NCBI GenBank assembly: GCA_904063045.1 | Contig: CAJFCJ010000006.1 | Span: 806,001 to 870,000, forward strand | Length of the DNA stretch: 64,000 nt | Source of the DNA: Dimorphilus gyrociliatus | Taxonomy: Eukaryota; Annelida; Polychaeta; Dinophilidae | Direction: 5' to 3' | The notes under the pieces: generated by a model | What the model was told of the DNA's origin: nothing | Databases searched by the model: none | Seen by the model: the letters and a program-made list of their open reading frames with translations, nothing else | Position numbers and translations under genes: made by a program | In this document: one piece after another, positions 36,901 through 50,432 of the stretch | Layout: each line of letters starts with the position of its first letter | Numbering within the stretch: the stretch's first letter is position 1

Positions 36901-37934
36901 TATTATTCTTGAATTTTCTTCTAGATCTTTCAGAGTTCTACAAATCTTGCTGCCGACCTAAGCTTAGATCACCAAAGGCAGCATATCCAAGGTTTACTAG
37001 AAAAGGTAATCATATTTATAGTAGGCGATATTTAGCACTTATTTTAAAATGTTATTGTAGATAATTGAGAAATGTACTTGTATGCAACAATTATTTCTTG
37101 GAATATCTGAAAAAGACAACATTTCCGTTCTTCAGTTGAAACTTTGTGCGCAGAGTATTCAATTATGCTCATTTTTACAAACTCGAGCTGACTGTAAATC
37201 ATTGTGTATTAAATTTCTTAAAATTGTCAGTGATTTTAAAGGGTAAAGTTCTAGCAATTTTATTATAAACAAAAATTTTTATTTTCCTTAATTTTCCCAT
37301 TAGAAAACTGTCTTCATGTTCATTCAAGCCTTCTCGTTTCACTTTGAACCTCTTGAAAAATTTAAAGAAATTTGAGAGCTGTGATCCTAATGTATTTCGT
37401 TCGACATTGTTACCTTTGCTATCGATGTGTAGACAGAATATAAATGTCTTACAAGTTAACAACACTTTACATAAGTAATTTACTTAGTTCCCCTCAGCTT
37501 CGTATCTTATATACATTTTCCATTTCAGAATACAAGCTTCCATACAAGAACCTCAAGACAGCTCTGACGTTCAGTACAAGTTCACTTGTGGGTTAATAAC
37601 TTCTATACCTGTTCATGCAATAATCGAAGAGATCGAAGATCCAAGTCGAATAAGAATTCAAGTTACCTATCCAGATCAGCAAAGATCAGTTATCATTCCC
37701 CGTCTTGAAGACTTTCGGCAAATTTCTCCTTCAAAATATAACTTAAAAACGAAAGCTTTATTATGCCATAGTGCATGGACAGACGCAGCTCACGTAGAAA
37801 TTGCCGTTGTACTGATTAGAGACACTCATGACGAACTGCTTGTTTCCAAATTAAAAGATCGGACGAACCAAACGTTAGAACTATGCGATGTAGTCAAAGT
37901 AAAAATACTTCCTGACAATGTCCGAAAAACTTGA
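33934..37934 (+). CDS. INTS4: Integrator complex subunit 4
   Basis: Twenty exons, all in phase, give 967 residues (human 963): 33934-33990, 34088-34240, 34307-34457, 34512-34621, 34672-34893, 34951-35133, 35186-35284, 35339-35410, 35463-35637, 35694-35767, 35832-35976, 36029-36158, 36212-36327, 36383-36519, 36571-36722, 36776-36863, 36925-37005, 37061-37242, 37304-37474 and 37529-37934. HEAT repeats fill the first half. The diagnostic block is TGKKWADDAPKEEL followed by LGACGAFVHGLEDEF and NDEIEDVRMNAVHSLTK. The C-terminal domain contains FTCGLITSIPVHAIIE and CHSAWTDAAHVE. INTS4 with INTS9 and INTS11 forms the Integrator cleavage module for snRNA and paused-transcript 3' ends. Introns are about 45-100 nt. 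Confidence 0.96.
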
Positions 37935-38151
37935 TTTATCTCAAAAATAATTTTAATTTAAAGTAATAAAGTACTTTTTGATGAAATTGGAAAATTTGTT
38001 TGAGGAACATTTTAATTGCTTAGCCAAGAAAACTATTTTTTTATTTAATTTAAAAAAAAAAGAAAAATATAAAACAATAAACAGTTTGCTTTAATAGTTC
38101 ATGAACAATCTTTGAAGTAGCACTCATAATTAATTGCATAAATTGCAATAG

Positions 38152-39483
38152 TTATTTAGTCTCGTTTAACTCAATTTCACTTGTTTTGTCTGGAAGGTCG
38201 CCATTTTTTCGAATTTTTCCCCTTAAAAATTTACCACCAGCGAAACCTAACGTTTTATAGTAGGAGGTGAAAATGAAATATATGCTTTAATTTAAATCAT
38301 ACCAGCAATCCCGCCTCCTACGGCAGCTGCAGCCCCGAGTTTCAATCCGGCCACAAGACCGACGGGACCACCGACGCATCCACCAATTAATGCTCCACAA
38401 AAAGGATATACAGCAGTTTTATATTTTACAGCCTGTTGTTTTATTAGTGTATAAATAATGTGTTTATTTTAAGAACAGTAAACCAGCTCACTTGTTTTAA
38501 GTAACTTCTACCAACTGATACGTTTTCTTCCGTTCTTGCAACGTTTTCCTCTATACCATCTACTTTCGCTTTTTGATCCTGGAAATGAAAACAGGTACAA
38601 AAAGCACCAGAATAAATATCAATCTTACTGATATAGCTACATGAAACGCCTCCATTATCTCCTGGACTTCGTTTATGCTCTAAAATAAATTTTTTTATTT
38701 TCTTTATTTACATTAAACATTTTCGAACCTTTCCAAGTTCAAGGCACTGTTTTTCATTTTCCTTTATTATTTCAAGGTGATGTTGGTCAACAGTGGCCAA
38801 ATCTTGTAGAGTTGAGTTCTCTTGACTTGATATCAATGATTCGTCGAGATCAGATGATTCGTTTGATGATCGTCTACCACCTGATAATAGCCTTCAAGAA
38901 GTAAGGAATAAAATTAAGTCAAGACCAACCATCGGCAAACAACAATGATTTTTCGGAAACTTCCTTCAATTGATTATTACAATCTAGCGTTGCTTTATTA
39001 AAAAAGGTATCGAACTCTTCAAGATCCTCATCGCGCACCTTATGAAAAATATATATAGTATTTGTATATACAGTATTAAGTTATTATTAAAAGTTAAATA
39101 GTTAATATTGCAAGAATCCTTATAAAAATATATTGAGCCCTATGAAAAAGAAATCAATAAAAATTGTAAACATACATGTTTCCTAGAAATTTTTAATCGT
39201 TGTATAATATCCTTCAACTGATTTACTGATCTCTGAGTATTAATTTGTTCTTTTTTTACATTTTTAAAATCATGTGAGTGATAAAACTGAAAAATATCTT
39301 TGATAAATTGATAAATTGTTCACTATCACCTAAGTTATTTTATAATACCTCTTCCAGATTTTCAATATGATTCTTTAATCGATTTAAACCGATTTCTATA
39401 TCTGAACTAAAGCTGGTTATCGTTCTTTTAAGTTGAAGAATTGAATATTTTTGCACCATTTCTTGATTATTTTTCTTGTCCAT
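38152..39483 (-). CDS. STX17: Syntaxin-17, autophagosomal Qa-SNARE
   Basis: Eight in-phase exons: 39349-39483, 39176-39286, 38930-39038, 38729-38880, 38629-38679, 38492-38578, 38303-38432 and 38152-38246, giving 289 residues (human 302). A helical N-terminal domain is followed by the SNARE motif, with the zero-layer Q in SDQKAKVDGIEENV. Two closely spaced membrane helices rich in glycine follow (CGALIGGCVGGPVGLVAG and GAAAAVGGGIAGFAGG). This glycine-zipper hairpin is unique to syntaxin-17 and targets it to autophagosomes. The C-terminus is short and charged. It pairs with SNAP29 and VAMP8/7 for autophagosome-lysosome fusion. A CACGTGA E-box lies about 140 bp upstream of the start. Confidence 0.95.
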
Positions 39484-39935
39484 AGTACAACGTAAGCAGA
39501 TTATTTCGTTATTTATTTACTGGATCATCTGTACTATAGATCCTGACTCTTTAAAAATTAAAACAATTTGTTTTAATGATGTTTTAGAAAAAAATTCGTT
39601 TGTTTTGGGGCATTCCTAACACGTGACTCAATGGATTCTCAATTTCCGTTTCCTATAAAACATCAAGTTTTTCAAAACATATTACAAAATACCTCTAGAA
39701 TTAGTAACTTCAATTCAATTCAACACAATTATATTATGATATAAGATCATATTTTTTATTTCCTTTATGCCTAATTTAAATTTTAGAATATTATATCACT
39801 AGATCTTTATGAAAAACAGATGATATTACGTAATTTAACGAACACATTTGAAAATATCGCAAACAGTTAATTTATTTAAAAGTAAACATATAATATATAA
39901 TAATATTGACTTTTAAGTTAAATAAAATGCGATAA
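39484..39935. promoter_or_regulatory. Divergent promoter region of STX17 and the polycystin-1-like gene
   Basis: 452 bp between the two start codons. ACACGTGACT at 39619-39628 resembles a CLEAR/TFEB element. No exon is seen. Confidence 0.4.
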
Positions 39936-42900
39936 ATGTCACTCAAAGAAGAAAGTTGGGATAAAGATCATACTGTTGTGTTTATTGCAATAGTTGGTTT
40001 AGTGATCTTATTTACTCTGCTTTTATTGTACTGCTTCATTAGTTTATTATCACAATATTGTCCATCTTTTTTTATTTTACAACCAATTCGAGAAAATGAC
40101 ATGCCTTTTCTATTAACGTTGTATACAAGATTCAAATGCGCATCTGGGACAAAAATGAAAGTAAAAGTTCAATTAATTGGAAGCAATGATGAAGCTTATA
40201 CATTCAACTTAAGTCATCTAACTGAAAACTTTCCAACTGGTAGCTCTATCACATTTTTAGTTTTCAGTCCTCCAATTTTTGAAGGAATTGAAACTCTTAG
40301 ATTAATTCTAAATCCAATTCCCAACTATAAAGATGAATGGAAGCTAAAACAAATTCATGTTTATGACTTTTTAAAAGGTAAGAAAATGACTAATAACTGT
40401 GTGGTTTATTATAAATTTGATACTTTTTTAAGATAAAAATTATTACTTTAATCAATCCAATACTATAAAAACTTACAAATGTCAGGAAATGTCCATTATC
40501 ATTCCAGTATCACCTCAAACTTTGACTTCAAGTTGTAGTCATCAAATTCTCAAATTGTTTTTTGAACATCATATTTGGTTAAGAATGATTTGTTGCCTAA
40601 ATAGAAATATCCTTTTTAACAATTTCGCAACTTATAGCTTATTCATATTTCATCTATTATTACTCTTTGCAGTCTGTGCAATAGTAACAAATGCTGATTT
40701 ATATCCTGGTTTGTCTCTTCATATACTTATATCCATTATGTTTTGGACTTTTATTTCATGGCTAGTTTGCTGCATTTGTGACAGTTTTCTTAGGCATACG
40801 AAGCCGAAAGAGCAGGAATCTAAAAGAAATGCTATACATAGTGTATTTGCTCATAGCATAATATGTTTATCCTTTTTATATTCCTGCTCTAGAAATCAAA
40901 AATTAATGAACCTATGTTCAGTCAACTTGGTCAGCTGTTATCAAGTAAATTATTTAAAACAAGGCAACGAGAGGAAAAAGAGAATAAATTAGCGAAGGTC
41001 TGTTTATAATTGTAGAAGTTCTCTCAATTTTACTTTCTGTACGGATTTAGCTTCGGAAATGCAATTTATCTATGACTTCGGAATGGTACGACAGCCTACT
41101 AAAGTCAATGTCTCTGATTGATTTGGAATCTTTAGAATATTATCCTACTTTTCCAAAATATATTTCTCTTATCAATCAGACTTCACATATTCCTAATTCT
41201 GTTCAATCATTTCCAAACGTTTCTTTTGTTAAGAAATCAGTTTCATTTCAACGATTGAAAGAGAAAAAAAGTTGCCCATCACGTTTGCAGATGATGATTA
41301 CTCATCGGAGAAAAGACAAGTCAAAAATTTGTAAAAAGAGATTCATGAATACTAAAATCTGGCATGTAAAGCACTCTAAATTTAGTCAACAAATGCTAAG
41401 AATTTTTCAGTCTTATGAAATCAATAAAAAAGAGCTAATGCAAGATATCGATTCATGTGCAAAAGATATTAGATTGAAAGGACACTGGAAAGATAATATT
41501 CCCGATTTAATATTGGACGAGGTATTCTTTGTTAAATACAATATAAAAATTTGTTTATGTTTTACTTTATAAACTATTTAGTTCTGTATTGATCCTCGGA
41601 AGATAGAGGATGTCTTACAAAGAAAGTTATCATCATTTGTACTAGCCAGAAGTTTGGAAATTGGTAAAAACTTTACTAAATTCTCAAAATTCCAATCCGA
41701 AGTGAAAAATGAAATATTGAGTATTCTCTATTCAATGAATAATAAACCTCGATCAATCTTTACTAAGAAGCATTGTCCGCTTTCTAAATATACCAAATGT
41801 ATTATTGAAAGTAGTGGCGATTGGAGGAAATATGCGAAAGAACTTATAAAGTTAAATAATGAAAAAACTGAAAATTTTCTCAAAAATGTCATTGAGATCA
41901 TTCAAGCTAATGGATTTATCATATCTGAAAAGATGTTAGGCAAACTTTGTTCTGAAGTTGTTAGTTCTGTCTCTCTGCTTATCGAATTTGATTGCGAAGG
42001 ATTGTCAAACAGAGCTATTAAGTCAATGAATGCTTCGTCTACTCAAATGATTCCCAGTACAGAATTATGGAGTTTGTTAGACTCCAAAAGTGGTTGTATT
42101 TCGAAATTTTTCCAAAATAAACTTAAAAGGAAGAATTTTCTTTCATATAACAAACTTACTAGAGGAGAATCAAGGATGAAGTTCCTGGACATAAGCAATT
42201 CGCTTAAAATTGTTGTACGTGATGAAGTTAGGAGAAAAGATAAAATATTGCGAAGACTAGTCCTATGTTATGCTCTCGTATTCAACAGGAATAAATTTGA
42301 ATGTTACTTTAAAAGATGTATGACTTTAGATTTAAAAAGACAAATAGTGCGATTAGTTTGTGGAAGCATTTTCCTAGTGAGTTTTATTAATTATATCATA
42401 AGTTTTACAGTTCTAAATCGTTGATCACTTAGAATTTATCAGATGACAATGTAGTTCGGCTTTTGAAGAAAGATCTTCAACATCAAGCAAGGTAACAGGA
42501 CTAAAAGATTAATTTTACAAACTAAACATATGATTGATTTAAGATTTGACTGGATAATCAGAACTGTATTAGAGTTAGCTATAGAGAAGACTAAGAATTT
42601 GAATGATATTCCCTATTACGAGATGAAAACATTAAACTTACTTACTCAATCTATTGAGAGGTACATCTTGAAAGAATCAATCAATTCTACAGCTCGTTTA
42701 TTGAGAAATAAACTTACATTTGGAAAACAACTTCATAAAGATTATTTCAACACCAATAAAAATAATTGGACAAGTAAATCTAATTCCAATTGTTATTATA
42801 ATGAATCAAATTTGAGTTTAAAGGAAAAAAGTCTTGGTAAACCTCCATCTCTGAATCTTGAATTGGAAAATGACCTCGGTTTAATGAAAATTACACGATC

Positions 42901-43180
42901 AGAAGTTACAGAAATACAACGCTTTCTAACTGGAGCCTATAGCAATTCATTACCTTGGATTACTAACTTATATGTTTATTTCTTTATATTTTTACTAATT
43001 ATTATAGTATTTATTATATTAGCGACGATTTTTAATGATTCAAGTCATCAGCAACTAAATTTAATTTTTAAAACGTTCTTGTTTAGTTTATTGTTTCATT
43101 GTTTTTTTCTTGAAACCAGTAAAGTTGCTATTATAGTTGGTTTAAGAAACAAAATGTCCTACTCGCAACGGTTCGTTTAA
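39936..43180 (+). CDS. Minimal polycystin-1-like protein (TM1-PLAT-TM5 only)
   Basis: Seven in-phase exons: 39936-40377, 40508-40842, 40893-40997, 41051-41521, 41582-42376, 42433-42491 and 42544-43180, giving 947 residues. TM1 (about 13-37) is followed at once by a PLAT/LH2 domain (about 56-148; FLLTLYTRFKCASGTKMKVK, then WKLKQIHVYDFLKG). The polycystin segment FFEHHIWLRMI comes next, then TM2 and TM3 (about 188-243), a basic loop of some 620 residues, and TM4-TM5 beginning SLPWITNLYVYF (872). The pattern matches the membrane half of PKD1-family proteins. There is no GAIN/GPS ectodomain (a stop codon directly precedes the ATG in frame), and no PKD2-like six-pass channel follows, because TPGS1 begins 146 bp downstream on the other strand. 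The role is unknown; a ciliary or sperm sensory accessory subunit is conceivable. Confidence 0.75.
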
Positions 43181-43325
43181 TCTTAAGTATAAAAAGCAAT
43201 GTAACATTTAAATAGATTGATCCACTAATACGATATCAGTTCATTTATATATTGATATATTTTTTATTGGACGGAAGGAGATGACTTTATCTAATATCAG
43301 TTACCAGTTTATTTTATCTGTACGA

Positions 43326-44627
43326 TTAAACGAAAAGAAAATAATTATAAATTATACTAGCAAAATTTTTTCTTTTTACCTGAGATAAAAACAAATCGAC
43401 GAGTTTACCTACAAATTCTTCTTTCCTATATATTAACCTTGAGCCTCCCGCTTGATGTATCTGTAAAATATAGATATTATTTGCATAAATTGAGACAGAA
43501 AGTTGGTTGGAATGTGATTTCGAAAATGCTAAATGGTCTTTCTAAAATTTTATAAAATTCTTACATGCAAGATAAAAAAAGGATAATTGAACTATTATTT
43601 TTAAAGTTATGGTGATCTTACCTCAAACGTCTCCTATAGATTTATATTATACATGTTTTTGTTTTTAAGTTATTTAATAAAAACGTTAATAAAAAATGTA
43701 TTATAAATAGTAATACTTACTCTTTGGACAATATCATATATTTTATTGGGTCCAAGTTCATAGCAAGCTTCTACTAACCTGGAAAAGTGGATCGAAAGAA
43801 AACTAACCATCTTTTCAAGATCGAAGATAGCAAATAGTTACCCAAGAACATCATCCGGTTTTCTGGAAACAGCTCCTTGAAGTTGTCTAAATAAAGCATC
43901 ACCAATGGCTCTATCGATTTGACCTGTATTTTCTTTGTCTAGATTTTCAAACAGTTTTTGACTTCGTTCAACGTGATCTAAAAGACAAAATAGTTCGAGT
44001 ATTATAAAAGATTAACACAGAATATTCGAACCTATAAAAACACATGCCAGAAATACACCATCTCTAAAGACATGAAAAGGAATATATTCCGCTTCTCGGC
44101 AATATATCTTCCTTAAAAGTTTTTCTGTATATTGTTGTGAAGCTTGCCTTTAAAAAGTTTTGTATAATACTGATGTATCTTAATTATTAATTATTTATAA
44201 CTTACATGCATAACAGTTGTAAAATCTCGGTATAGGATATACCCGTTACTCCCTTAGTAATAGAAGTTTTCGAACCTTGCAATTAAAAAATTCAATATGT
44301 TTAAATATTGCAAATAAGTATTGAAATAAATAAAAGGTTTCACTTTTGTGTGACATTAGCATTTCGTATGAGTCTCTAACATTTATTTTAAACGCCTCTT
44401 CATTATATGGTGTTTGCTTTATCATTTGGAAGGCTTTATTGACTTTATTTGACTTTTCTGCAGCATTTTCAAAGCTGAAAAAATATACTTAAAAAAATGA
44501 TTTTAGCTTAAACATTTAGACCTACTATTCAACTAGATAGTTAATTGGATTTTCAGGTTGATTCTGTATCAATTTCAGAATAGCTCCCCTTATTAGCAGA
44601 TTAGTTCCTGATTTCTCTGTACATAAA

Positions 44628-44658
<31 letters not shown>

Positions 44659-44823
44659 TATACATATTGTCAAGTATCATAAGTGTTACTTGTAAACAAG
44701 AGGACTATTGCTATTTAGTTATTGTTTTTAAAGAGAGTAGATTTTTATGAATTCCTTACCTAAAAATTGTTTATCAATATCTCCTTGATTGTCTGTTGTT
44801 GGTAGCTTTTTTCGGTCAGTCAT
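43326..44823 (-). CDS. TPGS1: Tubulin polyglutamylase complex subunit 1
   Basis: The gene has small exons on the minus strand from the ATG at 44823 (MTDRKKLPTTDNQ) to the stop at 43326. Recognisable segments, in order, are LIRGAILKLIQNQPENPINY, LVEYFENAAEKSNK, NVRDSYEMLMSHK, SYTEILQLLC, LLRKIYCREAEYIPFHVF and YRKEEFVGKLVDLFLSQ. These follow human TPGS1 (PGs1) along its length. TPGS1 is a docking subunit of the TTLL1 polyglutamylase complex, which adds glutamate chains to axonemal and neuronal tubulin. The last exon reads through into a short tail (VKRKNFASIIYNYF). The gene is head-to-head with the iGluR-like gene (start codons 198 bp apart) and convergent with the polycystin-like gene. Confidence 0.85.
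44629..44667. repeat. (TA)n microsatellite in TPGS1 intron
   Basis: A TA run with two TACA interruptions lies in the first TPGS1 intron. Confidence 0.85.
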
Positions 44824-45020
44824 TTCAATTGATTAAATTTAAATCTTACATTCTTTAACATTTCAATGCGAGTCTGCTGTAAAGTACGCAACTTCCGCTT
44901 TCCAAAGGGGCGCTTTCGAATTTGTCACTGGAAGATAAATATTATTAATATTACTATTATTTGTACCAAATTACATTATTAAAATATATTTGAATATCTC
45001 AATATTATCTAAATAAATTA

Positions 45021-48000
45021 ATGTTATTCAATAAAATATTTATTTTGAGTCTGTCATTTAGTTTCCAAAATTCCTTACGGATCAGTAATGCATTTGAAAA
45101 ACATTTAAATTTTTCCTAACCCCATTTTTATTGCTGTACATAGGGATTATAAAGAAGAAAACTTTTGAAGACTTTTTTATATGGTTGAACGATAGTATTC
45201 CAGAGGAATACTTTATAGACGGAGGAGATTTTGCTTTTGGAGCTGGTATAGCTTTAATAAAAAAATCAACATTTATTTCAATTTCTTAAATTTCCTTGAT
45301 CAGTAAAGGACCAAGTTCATTCTAAAGATGAAGTGTTTATAACTATTACACCAGACATAGAAGTCATCGGTCTACTCCAAGCTCATGGGCTACCATTAAT
45401 AGTCATTGAATGCCCCAAAATTATGCCGATCCATAGCAATATGTTTTGTCTATCGTATTCCCATTCCATTTTAAACATTATAAAAACTCAGATTAATGAC
45501 TTAGTTGAAATGGACGCAGTGCAGAATAGTTCGAAAATAGATTTAAGCGTTGTACTCGAAAGATTCTATGAAATCGGAGGTAATGTAGTTATTTTGAAAG
45601 ATAATACGAAAAATTATCTTCACAAAAAACTTCTAGTAACTACTCAAACGATAAAGAAAATATGGACTGAAATGAATAAATTGAAATTTACAGCTCTATC
45701 TTCTAAACTCGTAACACCATCAGTTACAAACTATGATCCAATGACTGAATCAGAAAGGAAGGAAAGCCTTTTTGAAAATCATACGATTGTTTTAATTAAG
45801 TTTTCTCGATTTACGCCTTATCATGTTACTTTATCATCATCAGTTGATTGGGTTGAAAATCATCAACACCATAGCTTAGTAAAAGTTGCCAAGCCTTTTA
45901 TAATGTTGTCTCATCACAATAGCATAAGGGAGGACTGTGCAAATCCATTCTATAAAAACAAACAGGACAAATGCGCAAACAATGACAATAAAGCAAGTGA
46001 ATATACAAATAGACAAGATACACTAATTCTATAATTGATTTAATTAATTCCTTAGCAGCATATTGACATATATAAACAATTGTTGGATAAACTGCAAAAA
46101 GTAATTATTTTCATTAGGAACTCTGTAGTGAATAATTCTTTGAAAGCTGATCTCCTTAGAAATCAATTGGAAGTTTGTTGATCCATTTTTAAATAGTTCA
46201 TTATATATTTTAATCAAATCATTTTAGAGGATAATCGAGAGAAAGGCTAAAGATTTTTATGAACAAAGACCTTTCAACTATACTTTAACTAAAAAAGTAA
46301 TTTACAACAATCCACTTAAACAGTTTATTGCTGCCTTTAATATAAAACCAGTATGTCTTCTTATCTGTTCTATTCTAAGTAGTTTATAAAATTGAAATAA
46401 TTTAAGAATATGATGCTTTTCAACGAAACGTCACATGGGACAACAATATCAGGAGAGAGAGTATGTAAGACTGGGTGTACTTGTCATACTGAAGCTGAAG
46501 ATCATGATATTAGTTCATTGGTAAAAAACTTTCACATCGAACTGATGGAGGTAACAAACTGTATATACAAATTATTTTATTAGTGTTATTTTTTGGCTTC
46601 TACTGTTTTATATTTAGCTTATTGCAAAAAAAATGTCAATGAAGCTTCATCTAATCGCTTCATCAAGTTCAAAAAGTTCCATAGTCACCCGAGATCAGAA
46701 AAGTGGCCATTTTAATAAAGTCTATCGAGAAATAATACAAGGCGTCATTCATACTTCCGTTGAACCCGTTCAAGTAACTAGCAAATTACGCAATATATTC
46801 GATTTTTCCATCTCTTTAAATGATGCTAAATTGGCCGTTTTGATAAAAAATGATTTATATGACAAACATATTCATTATCAACACTTGATGAATAAGAACA
46901 TTTGGATAATATCGATCTCCGTTGGAACTCTAATATTTCTAATTGTTAAGATGTCACCTTATACAAAAAGAGGAAGACTTAGTCGCCAGTTGTGGACAAC
47001 TCCAAAATTAAATGACAAGACTGACTTTCTAACGGCAATGTACACTCTTTTTGGACTCCTTTTTTCTCAAACTCGGTAAGAGAAATTTGAATTATACACT
47101 GAGTATAATTGTACTCTTTCATTGTCTTTCCTTTTAAAGATCATCCAGACCGAAAGCTTTTTCGGTAAAGTGCCTATGGTTTACATGGTGGTTGATAACA
47201 TTGGCTACTAGTTTAATAATAACTTGCAAAATGACAGAATACGCTATGGACTATTCTTTAAAAGATGAACCATATACGTTGGAGGAACTGGTGGCTGTAA
47301 AAGACTACCGTTTTGTTGTAGTCCGCAAATCAAGTATACATATAGCAATCTCGCATTTATCCAACTATGAACCATATAAACAAATATATTTGCGTTTGGT
47401 GAACAATCCTGACAGTTTAGTAGACACATGGTTCGAAGGTTTACAGATGATCAAGCAAAGCGAAAGAGGTGATAAAGTGGCTTTTATTGACACGGATAGG
47501 AAGCTTCTCAGTATATCAATGAATGAACCATGTATATATCGCGTAATAATAAGTAAACAATTGACATCATCTTTTCCGGAGGCATTTCCCTTCCAGAAAG
47601 GACATGCTCTGCTGCCTCATTTCAATAAGGCGCTGATGAATGTTTCAGAAGATGATCAGTATAAAGAACTATTTAGCAAATGGTTCCCTGATCGATGTCA
47701 ATCAAAAGAGAAATTAGAAAAATCCAGCTTCAGAACAAGTGTTCTAGATATGAAATCAATCTTGATAATATATATTGTCCTATGTACTACTTTTCTTATT
47801 ATGGCCCTTTGGTCATTTGCAACATCAAAGGAATACCGACCTAAGGTTGAAAAGTCTACTGGTGTAACTGAACAACTCGGAAATCTGAAATCATCAATTA
47901 AATCTAAATTTTACAAGACTTCAAGCCCTGCTTTGAAGCGTTCAATTGGATCAGATGATACCACACTGCTACAAGCTGATAGTAAAATTCTTTCTTCAGG

Positions 48001-48273
48001 ACAATCTATCGTAAGGTCAACGGACGAAGGAGCGTCATCTATCAACAGTGATACGCTAATGGTTGTTGATGGTAAAACGAATTTCTGCTGTATTTATTTC
48101 CAGTTGTAATAACATAAATTAATATCATTGCAGATGTTGTTTTGTCTGATCGTTCAGCTAGTGACTCTGCAAACATAAAAGTAAAGAGTAAAGATGATTC
48201 AAGTTCCAACGTATTACCAAGAAAGCCAAGAAAAGGTGCAGGTGGAAAAGTTGTTACATTTAACTTCTCTTAA
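45021..48273 (+). CDS. Divergent ionotropic glutamate-receptor-like channel subunit
   Basis: Exons: 45021-45084, 45144-45245, 45304 to about 45.9-46.0 kb (donor not resolved), 46056-46172, 46228-46350, 46407-46550, 46618-47075, 47140-48071 and 48134-48273. The start encodes a signal peptide (MLFNKIFILSLSFSF). A divergent extracellular region follows. Next come an S1 half (SLVKNFHIELMELIAKKMS), M1 (IWIISISVGTLIFLIV), a pore loop (FLTAMYTLFGLLFSQT), M3 (WWLITLATSLIITCKM), an S2 half, and M4 (SILIIYIVLCTTFLIMALW) with a cytosolic tail. This order is that of iGluRs and ionotropic receptors (IRs). The SYTANLAAF gate of M3 reads IITCKMTEY, and the glutamate-contacting S1 arginine is not evident. 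It is therefore IR-like; the ligand is unknown. Confidence 0.78.
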
Positions 48274-48535
48274 GCATTATGAAGCTTAATAACGACTAAA
48301 CTTTGCTTTAAATCATAGTAGTTAAGAATTTAAAATTTTTGTACTTTTACTATTTAAATTACTTATGTAATTTGTTATCAAATTTCAAGTTGATTTTTTT
48401 TTCAAACATTTAAATTTAAAGTAGCAAAAAATTGATTGCTGCGAGATATTCACTGCAAACGCTGTTTAGTAATACTCTTGACATGGCACCTTACAAGTGA
48501 ATTAATTTGCCAACGGACAACTGAAAGAACAAAGT
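48274..48535. other. Intergenic spacer
   Basis: 262 bp between the iGluR-like gene and RNF121; AT-rich, no exon seen. Confidence 0.5.
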
Positions 48536-50042
<1,507 letters not shown>

Positions 50043-50432
50043 ATACTCAAGGTATTACAACTATTTAAAAAAATTCATTTTTTGAATGTTTAAAAATATG
50101 CTTGTTTTTGGTCAATTTTAAATAATTTTCCAGATGTTCTGGATAAAAAAAACAATAATTTTTTAAATTTACAGGTTACAGTCAGGGGATAGGAAATTAG
50201 CCAATGAAAATAAATATATTCTGAGCTGCAACGATACGTGTGAAAGTCAGAGAAGTCCAAATAATACAATATAACACTCTTTATTAATATTATTTATGAA
50301 ATGTATATATAAAATAATATAAATCTGAACTTTGGTTAATTATTGTTTACTTTTAAAAGCTCATTAAACATATATATATATATATATATATATAGTAATT
50401 GTTCCACTCTTATTTCAGTTTATACAGGTAAA
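50043..50432. other. Convergent 3' spacer of RNF121 and CFAP65-like gene
   Basis: No gene is seen. It contains a TA microsatellite at 50370-50393. Confidence 0.6.
50370..50393. repeat. (TA)n microsatellite
   Basis: TA run between RNF121 and the CFAP65-like gene. Confidence 0.9.
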
